Made by a program: the position numbers and the translations under genes. The notes under the pieces are model-generated. The model saw only the letters and a program-made list of their open reading frames with translations. It was not told the DNA's origin and made no database searches. A stretch of 64,000 nt of DNA from Triticum aestivum (Eukaryota; Streptophyta; Magnoliopsida; Poales; Poaceae), in contig NC_057795.1 of the NCBI RefSeq assembly GCF_018294505.1, forward strand, positions 521,859,184 through 521,923,183, in the 5' to 3' direction. This document shows positions 11,080-21,303 of the stretch, one piece after another. Within the stretch, counting starts at the first letter, position 1. Each line of letters begins with the position of its first letter.

Positions 11080-12093
11080 CTAGATGGCCATCTCCGGATC
11101 CCACTTGAAAGATGATGCACGATAAGGGTCCAGTGCAGGTTCCGTCTCAGGTTCAGGTTCTGGAGTAGATGCTTGGTCTCGATGAGCATACACTGCCTCC
11201 GGTGTAACCAGAAAATTATTTGCAGTCAAATCAAACAACAAAGGTGCAGGCAGAATAATAGTTTCACTCTGTTTCTTATTAAATCTCAAGTTATACAGGA
11301 GAGTCTTATCTTCATTCTGAACGATAAAGTTGTCTGCTACCATGCTCCTGTAATCTAAAATGTACGAAGGCAGGATCGTCTCCCCCTTTTCATGATGCCT
11401 AATAGGTATCCTAAAATGTCTAGCAAGACGTGAAGCATAGATACCTCCAAATATGGGGCCTTTTGTACGATTCAGGCTTAGCCGTTTAGCAATGACGACA
11501 CCCATATTAAAACTATTGTCTCCAAACAAGGCATGCTAAAGAATGATAATATCAAGAACATTAAAGGTTCCACTATTTCCACGACCAATCAAGCATCTAC
11601 TAGCAAATATAGCAAAGTATCATAAAACAGGAAAGTGTATGCTAGAGATTTTTGCCTCGGAACCTTTCTTTGGCTCCTCTACAGCTATAGTGTTAACAAA
11701 GCCCTCCACATCTTCACGATGGGGTTCCTCTAACTCTCCCCCAAAAGGTATCCTACATACCGCACAAAAGTCACGTAAAGTCATTTATCTGAATTCATCA
11801 TATAAATGAAATGATATTGAAGGTGGTGACTTCTTAGGATAATAATAAAAGTTTTGCACAAAAGTATTGGTAAGCAAGAGATACTGATCTATTCGGTCGA
11901 GGAGAAAATCGTTGAGGCTTGCACTCTCGATCAAAGAATAAAAATCTTCATGAATTCCAGCTTCTTTCAAGAAATTATCACATGGCCATTCACACGACCG
12001 TACTTCCGCTAAGCGAGGAAGATTATACTTGGCTTTTTCCTTCTCTTTAGCTTGTCTTTTTCTGAGAGCCTTGGCTAGAAGAGCCCCTCAAAA
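11080..12093 (-). pseudogene. ATHILA ORF-1-like protein, degenerate
   Basis: One minus-strand frame of about 335 codons runs from near 12093 to the TAG at 11080 with several in-frame stops, among them one before 12060, one at 11782-11784, one near 11630 and one near 11535. Each fits CGA-to-TGA, CAA-to-TAA or CAG-to-TAG. Residue patterns include a Lys/Arg-rich start, SLNDFLLDRIDQ, FYYYPKKSPP, LRDFCAVCRIPFGGELEEP and GPIFGGIYASRLARHFRI. These resemble the plant retrotransposon ORF-1/coat-like family (Pfam ATHILA) found in Athila-type elements. The C-terminal end carries a short Pro-Glu repeat. Its function in these elements is not established. The frame is dead in this copy. Confidence 0.6.
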
Positions 12094-12303
12094 GTCTCCT
12101 TAACATCTTCTGAAAATTTCTGAAATTTTAGTAACTTCAAAATAAAAGTGAATACAACTTAACAAGAATGGTAGCAACTACTCCTACAAGTGCCTAGAGC
12201 CTGCATCATGCATTAGAATTACTTGGAACCTCATAAATTTAACATGCAAGCTCAAGAACATGGTCACCAAGGCAGCAAGGATTTGCAATGAATAAAGCAC
12301 TAG

Positions 12304-12387
12304 AACAAAAACTAATTGGACCAATGGAGGAGTCACATACCAAGCAACAAAAACTAATTGGACCAATGGAGGAGTCACATACCAAGC
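12304..12387 (+). repeat. 42 bp tandem repeat, two identical copies plus part of a third
   Basis: A 42-base unit containing AACTAATTGGACCAATGG and GTCACATACCAAGC is repeated at 12304-12345 and 12346-12387 with no difference seen; a third partial copy (AAAACTAATTGAACAA) follows. It lies in the leader-like spacer of the Athila-like element. Perfect identity implies a young slippage event. Confidence 0.85.
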
Positions 12388-12874
12388 AAAAACTAATTGA
12401 ACAAACTCGTGCTTGAGCTGGATGGGGATTTTTTTTTGAGAAGAAGATGGAGTGTGTGGGTGCAGGAATAAGTGGAGGGGGGCCACCATGGGCCCACGAG
12501 ATAGGGGGCGTGCCCAGGGGGTGTGGGCGCGCCCTCCACCCTCGTGGCCAGGTGCTTGCCCCTCCTGCAGTGTTTTCACTGCCTAAAATCCTCAAATATT
12601 CCATAAAAAATCATACTAAATTTGCAGGGCATTTGGAGCACTTTTATTTTCGGGATATTTTTTTATTGCACGGATAATTCAGAAAACAGACAGATAATAC
12701 TATTTTTGCTTTATTTATTCTAAATAACATAAAGTAAAAAGAGGGTACAGAAGGTTGTGCCTTCTAGTTTCATCCTTCTCATGGTCATAAAAATGAATCC
12801 ACTAACAAGGTTGATCAAGTCTTGTTAACAAACTCATTCTGAATAACACGGAACCGGAGAAATTTCGAATAACA

Positions 12875-13105
12875 CTAAGTTACCTCAACGGGGATATGAA
12901 CATCCCCAACAATAAGAATATCATACTTTTTCTTGACAGTAGGAAGAGGAAATTCAAAACCTCCAATAATGATAGTTGGAACTTTTCCAACAGAATTGAT
13001 GCTATGAACTTGAGATTGTTTCCTCGGAAAGTGTATCATATGCTCATTACCATTAACATGAAAAGTGACATTGCCTTTGTTGCAATCAATGACAGCCCCT
13101 GCAGC
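12875..13105 (-). pseudogene. Gypsy protease-region fragment
   Basis: The minus-strand frame from 13105 to the TAG at 12875-12877 is open for about 76 codons and contains GAVIDCNKGN, VTFHVNGNEH, IIIGGFEFPLP and YDILIVGDVHIPVEV. The ALIDxG-like start and following beta-strand pattern match retropepsin regions of Athila-type Gypsy elements. The Asp of the active-site motif is present in AVIDCN, but the usual third residue is not Gly. The frame is cut upstream by the junction with Copia A. Confidence 0.55.
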
Positions 13106-13240
13106 TTATTATGAAGTAAACATATTTACAATGACATTTCTGAGTCATATTATTATGAAGTAATATGATTAATTGAACTTAAATTTATCATGAACTTAGT
13201 ACCTGATAGTATTTTGCTTGTCTATGTTTGTTGTAGATAG

Positions 13241-16200
13241 ATGGCTCGTGCTGTTGTTCCGTTGAATTTTAATGCGTTCCTTGAGAAAGCAAAGTTGAAA
13301 GATGATGGTAGCAATTACACGGACTGGGTCCGTAACTTGAGGATTATCCTCATTGTTGCACAGAAGAATTACGTCCTGGAAGCACCGCTGGGTGCCAGGC
13401 CTACTGCAGGAGCAACGCCAGATGTTGTGAACGTCTGGCAGACCAAAGCTGATGACTACTCTATAGTTCAGTGTGCCATGCTTTACGGCTTAGAACCGGG
13501 TCTTCAACGATGTTTTGAACGTCATGGAGCATATGAGATGTTCTAGGAGTTGAAGTTAATATTTCAAGCAAATGCCCGGATTGAGAGATATGAAGTCTCC
13601 AATAAGTTCTACAGCTGCAAGATGGAGGAGAATAGTTCTGTCAGTGAGCATATACTCAAAATGTTTGGGTATAATAATCACTTGATTCAACTGGGAGTTA
13701 ATCTTCCGAATGATAGCGTCATTGACAGAATTCTCCAATCACTGCCACCAAGCTACAAGAGCTTCGTGATGAACTATAATATGCAAGGGATGAACAAGAC
13801 AATTCCCGAGCTCTTCGCAATGCTAAAGGCTGCGGAGGTAGAAATCAAGAAGGAGCATCAAGTGTTGATGGTCAACAAGACCACTAGTTTCAAGAAAAAG
13901 GGCAAAGGGAAGAAGAAGGGGAACTTCAAGAAGAACAGCAAGCAAGTTGCTGCTCAAGAGAAGAAACCCAAGTCTGGACCTAAGCCTGAAACTGAGTGCT
14001 TCTACTGCAAGCAAACTGGTCACTGGAAGCGGAACTGCCCCAAGTATTTGGCGGATAAGAAGGATGGCAAAGTGAACAAAGGTATATGTTATATACATAT
14101 TATTGATGTCTACCTAACTAGAGCTCGTAGTAGCACCTGGGTATTTGATACTGGTTCTGTTGCTAATATTTGCAACTCGAAACAGGGACTACGGAATAAG
14201 CGAGCACTGGCCAAGGACGAGGTGACGATGCGCGTGGGAAACGGTTCCAAAGTCGATGTGATCGCGGTCGGCACGCTACCTCTACATCTACCTTCAGGAT
14301 TAGTTTTAGACCTAAATAATTGTTATTTGGTGCCAGTGTTGAGCATGAACATTATATCTGGATCTTGTTTGATGCGAGACGGTTATTCATTTAAATCAGA
14401 GAATAATGGTTGTTCTATTTATATGAGTAATATCTTTTATGGTCATGCACCCTTGAAGAGTGGTCTGTTTTTATTGAATCTCGATAGTAGTGATACACAT
14501 ATTCATAATGTCGAAGCCAAAAGATGCAGAGTTGATAATGATAGTGCAACTTATTTGTGGCACTGCCGTTTAGGTCATATCGGTGTAAAGCGCATGAAGA
14601 AACTCCATACTGATGGACTTTTGGAATCACTTGATTATGAATCACTTGGTACTTGCGAACCGTGCCTCATGGGCAAGATGACTAAAACACCGTTCTCTGG
14701 TACTATGGAGAGAGCAACAGATTTGTTGGAGATCATACATACAGATGTATGTGGACCGATAAATATTGAAGCTCGTGGCGGATATCGTTATTTTCTCACC
14801 TTCACAGATGATTTGAGCAGATATGGGTATATCTACTTAATGAAACACAAGTCTGAAACATTTGAAAAGTTCAAAGAATTTCAGAGTGAAGTGGAAAATC
14901 ATCGTAACAAGAAAATTAAGTTTCTACGATCTGATCATGGAGGAGAATATTTGAGTTACGAGTTTGGTTTACATTTAAAGCAATGCGGAATAGTTTCGCA
15001 ACTCACACCACCCGGAACACCACAACGAAATGGTGTGTCCGAATGTCGTAATTGTACTTTACTAGATATGGCGCGATCTATGATGTCTCTTACTGATTTA
15101 CTGCTATCGTTTTGGGGTTATGCTTTAGAGACGGCTGCATTCACATTGAATAGGGCACCATCAAAATCCGTTGAGACGACGCCTTATGAACTGTGGTTTG
15201 GCAAGAAACCAAAGTTGTCGTTTCTTAAAGTTTGGGGCTGCGATGCTTATGTGAAGAAACTTCAACCAGATAAGCTCGAACCCAAATCGGAGAAATGTGT
15301 CTTCATAGGATACCGAAAAGAGACTGTTGGGTACACCTTCTATCACAAATCCGAAGGCAAGACATTCCTTGCTAAGAGTGGATCCTTTCTAGAAAAAGAG
15401 TTTCTCTCGAAAGAAGTGAGTGGGAGGAAAGTAGAACTTGATGAGATAACTATGTCTGCTCCCTTATTGGAAAGTAGTTCATCACAGAAATCAGTTCCTG
15501 TGACATCTACACCAATTAGTGAGGAAGATAATGATATTGATCATGAAACTTCAGATCAAGTTTCTACTGAACCTCGTAGGTCTACCAGAATAAAATCTGC
15601 ACCAGAGTGGTACGGTAATCCTATTCTGGAAGTCATGTTACTTGACCATGATGAACCTACGAACTATGAGGAAGCGATGATGAGCCCAGATTCCGCAAAA
15701 TGGCTAGAAGCCATGAAATCTGAGATGGGATCCATGTATGAGAACAAAGTATGGACTTTGGTTGACTTGCCCGATGATCGGCAAGCCATTGAGAATAAAT
15801 GGATCTTTAAGAAGAAGACTGACGCTGACGGTAATGTAACTATCTATAAAGCTCGACTTGTTGCGAAAGGTTTTTGACAAGTTCAAGGGGTTGACTACGA
15901 TGAGACTTTCTCACCCGTAGCGATGCTTAAGTCTGTCTGAATCATGTTAGCAATTGCCGCATTTTATGATTATGAAATTTGGCAGATGGATGTCAAAACT
16001 GCATTTCTGAATGGATTTCTGGAAGAAGAGTTGTATATGATGCAACCGGAAGGTTTTGTCGATCCTAAGGGAGCTAACAAAGTGTGCAAGCTCCAGCGAT
16101 CAATCTATGGTCTGGTGCAAGCCTCTCGGAGTTGGAATAAACGCTTTGATAGTGTGATCAAAGCATATGGTTTTATACAGACTTTTGGAGAAGCCTGTAT

Positions 16201-17227
16201 TTACAAGAAAGTGGGTGGGAGCTCTGTAGCATTTCTAATATTATATGTGTATGACATATTGTTGATTGGAAATGATATTGAATTTCTGAATAGCATAAAA
16301 GGATACTTGAAGAAAAGTTTTTCAATGAAAGACCTCGGTGAAGCTGCTTACATATTGGGCATTAAGATCTATAGAGATAGATCAAGACGCTTGATTGGAC
16401 TTTCACAATGCACGTACCTTGATAAAGTGTTGAAAAGGTTCAATATGGATCAGGCGAAGAAAGGGTTCTTGCCTGTATTACAAGGTATAAAGTTGAGTCA
16501 GACTCAATGCCCGACCACTGCAGAAGATAGAGAGAAAATGAAAGGAGTTCCCTATGCTTCAGCCATAGGCTCTATCATGTATGCAATGTTGTGTACCAGA
16601 CCTGATGTGTGCCTTGCTATTAGTTTGGCAGGGAGGTACCAAAGTAATCCAGGAGTGGGTCACTGGATAGCAGTCAAGAACATCCTGAAATACCTGAAAA
16701 GGACTAAGGATATGTTTCTCGTATATGGAGGTGACAAAGAGCTAGTCGTAAATGGTTACGTCGATGCAAGCTTTGACACTGATCCGGACGATTCTAAATC
16801 GCAAACCGGATACGTATTTTTATTAAACGGTGGAGCTGTAAGTTGGTGCAGTTCTAAACAAAGCGTCGTGGCGGGATCTACATGTGAAGCGGAGTACATA
16901 GCTGCTTCGGAAGCAACAAATGAAGGAGTCTGGATGAAGGAGTTCATTTCCGATCTAGGTGTTATACCTAGTGCATCGGGACCAATGAAGATCTTCTGTG
17001 ACAATACTGGTGCAATTGCCTTGGCAAAGGAATCCAGATTTCACAAGAGGACCAAGCACATCAAGAGACACTTCAATTCCATTTGGGACCAAGTCCAAGT
17101 GGGAGACATAGAGATTTGCAAGATACATACGGATCTGAATGTTGCAGACCCGTTGACTAAGCCTCTCTCACGAGCAAAACATGATCAGCACCAAGACTCC
17201 ATGGGTGTTAGAATCATTACTATGTAA
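13241..17227 (+). pseudogene. Copia gag-pol polyprotein, three nonsense mutations
   Basis: A single frame starts at ATG 13241 and ends at TAA 17225-17227, broken only by stops at 13544-13546 (TAG), 15875-15877 (TGA) and 15938-15940 (TGA). Visible parts: gag with a UBN2-type core; CCHC zinc knuckle CFYCKQTGHWKRNC (13997-14038); protease DTG (14147-14155); integrase with HCRLGH and CEPC zinc-binding residues and D-D-E at 14744, 14933 and 15041 (DD35E); RT with QMDVKTAFLNG; RNase H with YVDASFDT and STCEAEY. The RT active site YVDD has become YVYD at 16244-16255, so a catalytic Asp is lost. There are no frameshifts, so decay is by point changes only. It was probably functional before silencing. 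Confidence 0.92.
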
Positions 17228-17250
17228 TCTAAGATTATTGACTCTAGTGC

Positions 17251-17261
17251 AAGTGGGAGAC
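17251..17261 (+). other. Polypurine tract of Copia A
   Basis: AAGTGGGAGAC immediately precedes the LTR start at 17262, in the conserved context CTCTAGTGCAAGTGGGAGAC that also flanks the LTRs of Copia B (minus strand, near 26489) and Copia C (58736-58750). Confidence 0.8.
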
Positions 17262-19013
17262 TGAAGGAAATATGCCCTAGAGGCAATAATAAAGTTATTA
17301 TTTATTTCCCCATATCATGATAAATGTTTATTATTCATGCTAGAATTGTATCAACCGGAAACATGATACATGTGTGAATACATAGACAAACATAGTGTCA
17401 CTAGTATGCCTCTACTTGACTAGCTCATTGATCAAAGATGGTTATGTTTCCTATCCATAGACATGTGTTGTCATTTGATTAATGGGATCACATCATTAGG
17501 AGAATGATGTGATTGACTTGACCCATTCCGTTAGCTTAGCACTTGGTCGTTTAGTATGTTGCTGTTGTTTTCTTCATGACTTATACAAAGTTCCTACAAC
17601 TATGAGATTGTGCAACTCCCGTTTACCGAAGGAACACTTTGTGTGCTACCAAACGTCACAACGTAACTGGGTGATTATAAAGGTGCTCTACAGGTGTCTC
17701 CAAAGGTACATGTTGAGTTGGCATAATTCGAGATTAGGTTTTGTCACTCCGATTGTCGGAGAGGTATCTCTGGGCCCTCTCGGTAATACTCATCACTTAA
17801 GCCTTGCAAGCATTGTAACTAATGAGTTAGTTACGAAATGATGTATTACGGAACGAGTAAAGAGACTTGCCGGTAACGAGATTGAACTAGGTATTGGATA
17901 CCGACGATCGAATCTCGGGCAAGTAACATACCGATGACAAAGGGAACAACGTATGTTGTTATGCGGTTTGACCGATAAAGATCTTCGTAGAATATGTAGG
18001 AACCAATATGAACATCCAGGTTCCACTATTGGTTATTGACCGAGAATAGTTCCAGGTCATGTCTACATAGTTCTCGAACCCGTAGGGTCCGCACGCTTAA
18101 CGTTACGATGACAGTTTTATTATGAGTTTATAAGTTTTGATGTACCGAAGTTTGTTCGGAGTCCCGGATGTGATCACGAACATGACGAGGAGTCTCGAAA
18201 TGGTCGAGACATAAAGATTGATATATTGGACGACTATACTCGGACACCGGAAGTGTTCCGGGTGATTTCGGAGAAAACCGGAGTGCCGGAGGGTTACCGG
18301 AACCCCCCCCCCCCGGGGGGAGAGTTAATGGGCCACATGGGCCTTAGTAGAAAGAGAGAGGGGCGGCCAGGGTGGGCCGCGCGCCCCCTCTCCCTCTGGT
18401 CTGAATTGGACTAAGAGGGGGGCGGCGCCCCCCTCTTTCCTTCCCCCTCTCCCCCTTCCTTTCCCCCTCCTAGTAGGAGTAGGAAAGGGGGAGTCCTACT
18501 CCTACTAGGAGGAGGACTCCTCCTCCTTGGCGCGCCCACAAGGGCCGGCCGGCCTCCCCCCCCCCTTGCTCCTTTATATACGGGGGCGGGGGGCACCCTA
18601 GAGACACACAAGTTGATCTACGGATCGTTCCTTAGCCGTGTGCGGTGCCCCCCTCCACCATATTCCACCTCGGTTATATCGTCGCGGAGTTTAGGCGAAG
18701 CCCTGTGCCGGTAGAATATCATCATCATCACCACGCCGTCATGCTGACGGAACTCATCCCCGACGCTTTGCTGGATTGGAGCCCGGGGAACGTCATTGAG
18801 CTGGACATGTGCTGAACACGGAGGTGTCGTACGTTCGGTGCTTGGATCGGTCGGATCGTGAAGACGTACGACTACATCAACCGCGTTGTCATAACGCTTC
18901 CGCTTAACGGTCTACGAGGGTACATAGACAACACTCTCCCCTCTCGTTGCTATGCCATCACCATGATCTTGCGTGTGCGTAGGAATTTTTTTGAAATTAC
19001 TACGTTCCCAACA
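17262..19013 (+). repeat. 3' LTR of Copia A (1752 bp)
   Basis: It starts TGAAGGAAATATGCCC and ends GTTCCCAACA. The internal marker GCCCTAGAGGCAATAATAAA is shared with the other BARE/WIS/Angela-type LTRs in the window. A TATA box, CCTTTATATACGG, is at about 18571-18583. A C-run next to a G-run (18302-18320) and CT-rich DNA surround a GC-rich stretch at 18360-18600. The AA in place of the usual TT in TGTTGG is shared with the reversed LTR at 20090, so it is a subfamily trait. Confidence 0.88.
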
Positions 19014-20090
19014 GCATTATTCCCCTGGGGGGTTACGGTAACCCCCCCCCCCCCCGGTAGTCTCATAAATACCGGATACTACCCGGAACACTTCCGGTGT
19101 CCGAATACTATCATCCTATATATCAATCTTCACCTCTCGACCATTTCGAGACTCCTCATCATGTTCGTGATCTCATCCGAGACTCCGAGCAACATTCGGT
19201 CACCAAATCACATAAGTCATATAATACAAAATCGTCATCGAACGTTAAGCGTGCGGACCCTACGGGTTCGAGAATTATGTAGACATGACCGAGATACCTC
19301 TCCAGTCAATAACCAATAGCGTAACCTGGATGCTCATATTGGCTCCCACATATTCTACGAAGATCTTTATCAGTCGAACCGTTATGACAGCATACATTAT
19401 TCCATTTGTCATCGGTATGTTACTTGCCCGAGATTCAATTGTTGGTATCTTCATACCTAGTTCAATCTTGTTACCAGAAAGTCTCTTTACTCGTTCTGTA
19501 ATGCATCATCCTGCAACTAAATCGTTAGTCACTTTGCTTGCAAGGCTTCATATGATGTGCATTACCGAGAGGGCCCAGAGATACCTCTTCGATACTCTGA
19601 GTGAAAAATCCTAATCTTGATCTATGCCAACCCAACAAACACCTTCGGAGATACCTATAGAGCATCTTTATAGTCACCCAATTATGTTGTGATGTTTGAT
19701 AGCACACAAGGAATTCCTCCAGTATCCAGGAGTTGCATAATCTCATATTCGAAGGAATATGTATTTGACATGAAGAAAGCAATAGCAATAAAACTGAACT
19801 ATGATTATGCTAAGCTAACGGATGGGTCTTGTCCATCACATCATTCTCCTAAAGATGTGATCTCATTCATCAAATGACAACACATGTCTATGGTTAGGAA
19901 ACTTAACCATCTTTGATTAATGAGCTAGTCTAGTAGAGGCTTACTAGGGACACGGTGTTTTGTCTATGTATCCACACATGTATCAAGTTTCCGGTTAATG
20001 CAATTCTAGCATGAATAATAACCATTTATCATGATATAAGGAAATATAAAATAACAACTTTATTATTGCCTCTAGGGAATATTTCCTTCA
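19014..20090 (-). repeat. Reversed partial LTR of a related Copia element
   Basis: On the minus strand it begins TGAAGGAAATATTCCC at 20090 and follows the Copia A LTR for about 1070 bases, with roughly 80-85% identity by eye, ending in a G-run near 19040 and a short tail. The homologous position in the A LTR also has a homopolymer run (18302-18320), so the break probably occurred there. It directly abuts the end of the A LTR, giving a tail-to-tail inverted pair. Neither a matching second LTR nor an internal region is present. Confidence 0.82.
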
Positions 20091-20369
20091 TCTCCATAGA
20101 ATATAAAATAAGTTCCATGCATAGTTCCATCATACATAGCAAGTTCCACATAGAGGCATCCAACCATATATATTACAATAGTTTCATCCAACGATACATG
20201 CATAGTTCATTGATACAAAAGAAACAGAGAATGGGATAAGAAGCACTCCATCAATGCAAGCTTTCGTCAAGTGAATGAAATCTGCAAAATGGGAAATAAG
20301 AAAGTTAGAAGAAGAAGATTAGAAGAAGAAGGAGAAGAAGAAAATGAATATGAAGAAGTATATGACATT

Positions 20370-21260
20370 TATGAGCTAACTTAGGTAAAAATGACATTTA
20401 TGTGCTAAATTAGGTAAAAAAGGCATTTATGAGCTAACTTAGCTAAAATGGATCATTTGGAACTAACTTAGGTAATATGGACCATTTATGAACTAACTTA
20501 GCTAAAATGGATCATTTTGGAGCTAACTTAGGTAAAATGGATCATTCTGGAGCTAACTTAAGTAAAATGGATCATTTATGAGTGAGCCTAGCTAATATGG
20601 ATCATTTTGGAGCTAACCAAGCTAAAATGGATCATTTTGTGACTAACTTAGGTAAAATGGATCATTTTGGAGCTAACATAGGTAAAATGAATCATTTTGG
20701 AGCAAACCTAGGTAAAATGGATCATTTTGGAGTTAACTTAGGTAAAATGGGTCATTTTGGAGCTAAACTAGCTAATTATGCCATTTTTGAGTTAACTAAG
20801 CATATTATGCCATTTTTGCCATAAGTAAGCTAAGTATAGGTCTTTATGGAGCTAACCTAGGTAACTAAGCATCTTAGAGCTAATTTAGCATTTTAGAGCT
20901 AACTTAGGTCATTGTGTAGCTAACTTAGGTAAAATTGATCATTTTGGAGCTAATTAAGCTTATTATGTCATTTTTGAGGAAAATAAGCAAAGTATATGAC
21001 ATATATGAGGTTACCTAGGTTGTTATGCCATTTCAAACCTAAGTAAGATAATTATGCCATTTTTTACATAAGTAAGCTAAGGGTATGTCATTATTGAGCA
21101 AACCTAGGTAACTAAGCATATTAGAGCTAACTTAGGTCATTTTGGAGGAAACAAAGCTAAGTATAGATCATTTTGGACCTAAGTAAGCTAATTATGTCAT
21201 TTTGGAGGAAGATAAGCTAAGTCTAAGCATTTTGGAGGAAATAAAGCTAAGTCTAGGTCT
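20370..21260 (+). repeat. 30-bp satellite-like array inside the CACTA element
   Basis: Around thirty diverged copies of a 30-base unit, GCTAACTTAGGTAAAATGG followed by ATCATTTTGGA, cover this stretch, most regular at 20430-20780. Because 30 is divisible by three, it yields a spurious open frame at 20582-20824. To its left, 20290-20360 is a GAA-rich low-complexity run. Comparable arrays occur in large wheat CACTA elements. Confidence 0.88.
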
Positions 21261-21303
21261 TTATGCATTTGGTAAGAAAAACACTAGAGAAAACTTACCG
21301 TCA

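Larger units (their letters stand above)
9031..13105 (-). mobile_element. Reversed Athila-like Gypsy retrotransposon remnant
   Basis: Read on the minus strand, from 13105 to 9031, this holds the end of an aspartic-protease-like frame (13105-12875), GC-rich leader-like DNA (12600-12470), a degenerate ORF resembling the ATHILA ORF-1 family (12093-11080), a first purine tract near 10985, about 1.5 kb of AT-rich non-coding DNA, a second purine tract (9436-9423) and the start of an LTR (9422-9031). It looks like the abundant Sabrina/WHAM/Fatima-type elements of Triticeae, but I cannot choose among these. The LTR is cut at 9031 by the Tat element. The 5' part is lost at the 13105 junction with Copia A. 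Confidence 0.75.
13106..19013 (+). mobile_element. Copia element A (BARE/WIS/Angela group), 5' LTR missing
   Basis: It begins in the leader just upstream of gag and runs through gag-pol to a complete 3' LTR. No 5' LTR or primer site exists to the left: the sequence passes directly into the Athila-like element at about 13105. The junction shows a repeated ATTATGAAGTAA (13107-13117 and about 13149-13160), suggesting repair with filler rather than normal insertion. Coding order gag, protease, integrase, RT, RNase H is diagnostic for Copia. Confidence 0.9.

Noticed and set aside
18226..18611. Gly/Pro-rich frames near the end of the Copia A LTR
   Set aside because: Low-complexity GC- and CT-rich LTR sequence around the TATA box; no conserved residues.
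17509..20000. Several 60-150 residue frames in LTR regions (also 45868-46490, 46568-47460, 52604-53839, 59069-60025)
   Set aside because: The same frames recur at equal positions in different LTR copies with stops and shifts; they follow LTR homology, not protein conservation.
20582..20824. Open frame with repeated GKMDHFGAN-like units, looking like a repeat protein
   Set aside because: It is the translation of a 30-bp DNA tandem repeat, whose length is a multiple of three.
20370..21260. Regular 30-bp repeats considered as a CRISPR-like array
   Set aside because: No spacers of constant length, the repeats are head to tail and diverged, and the context is a plant CACTA transposon.
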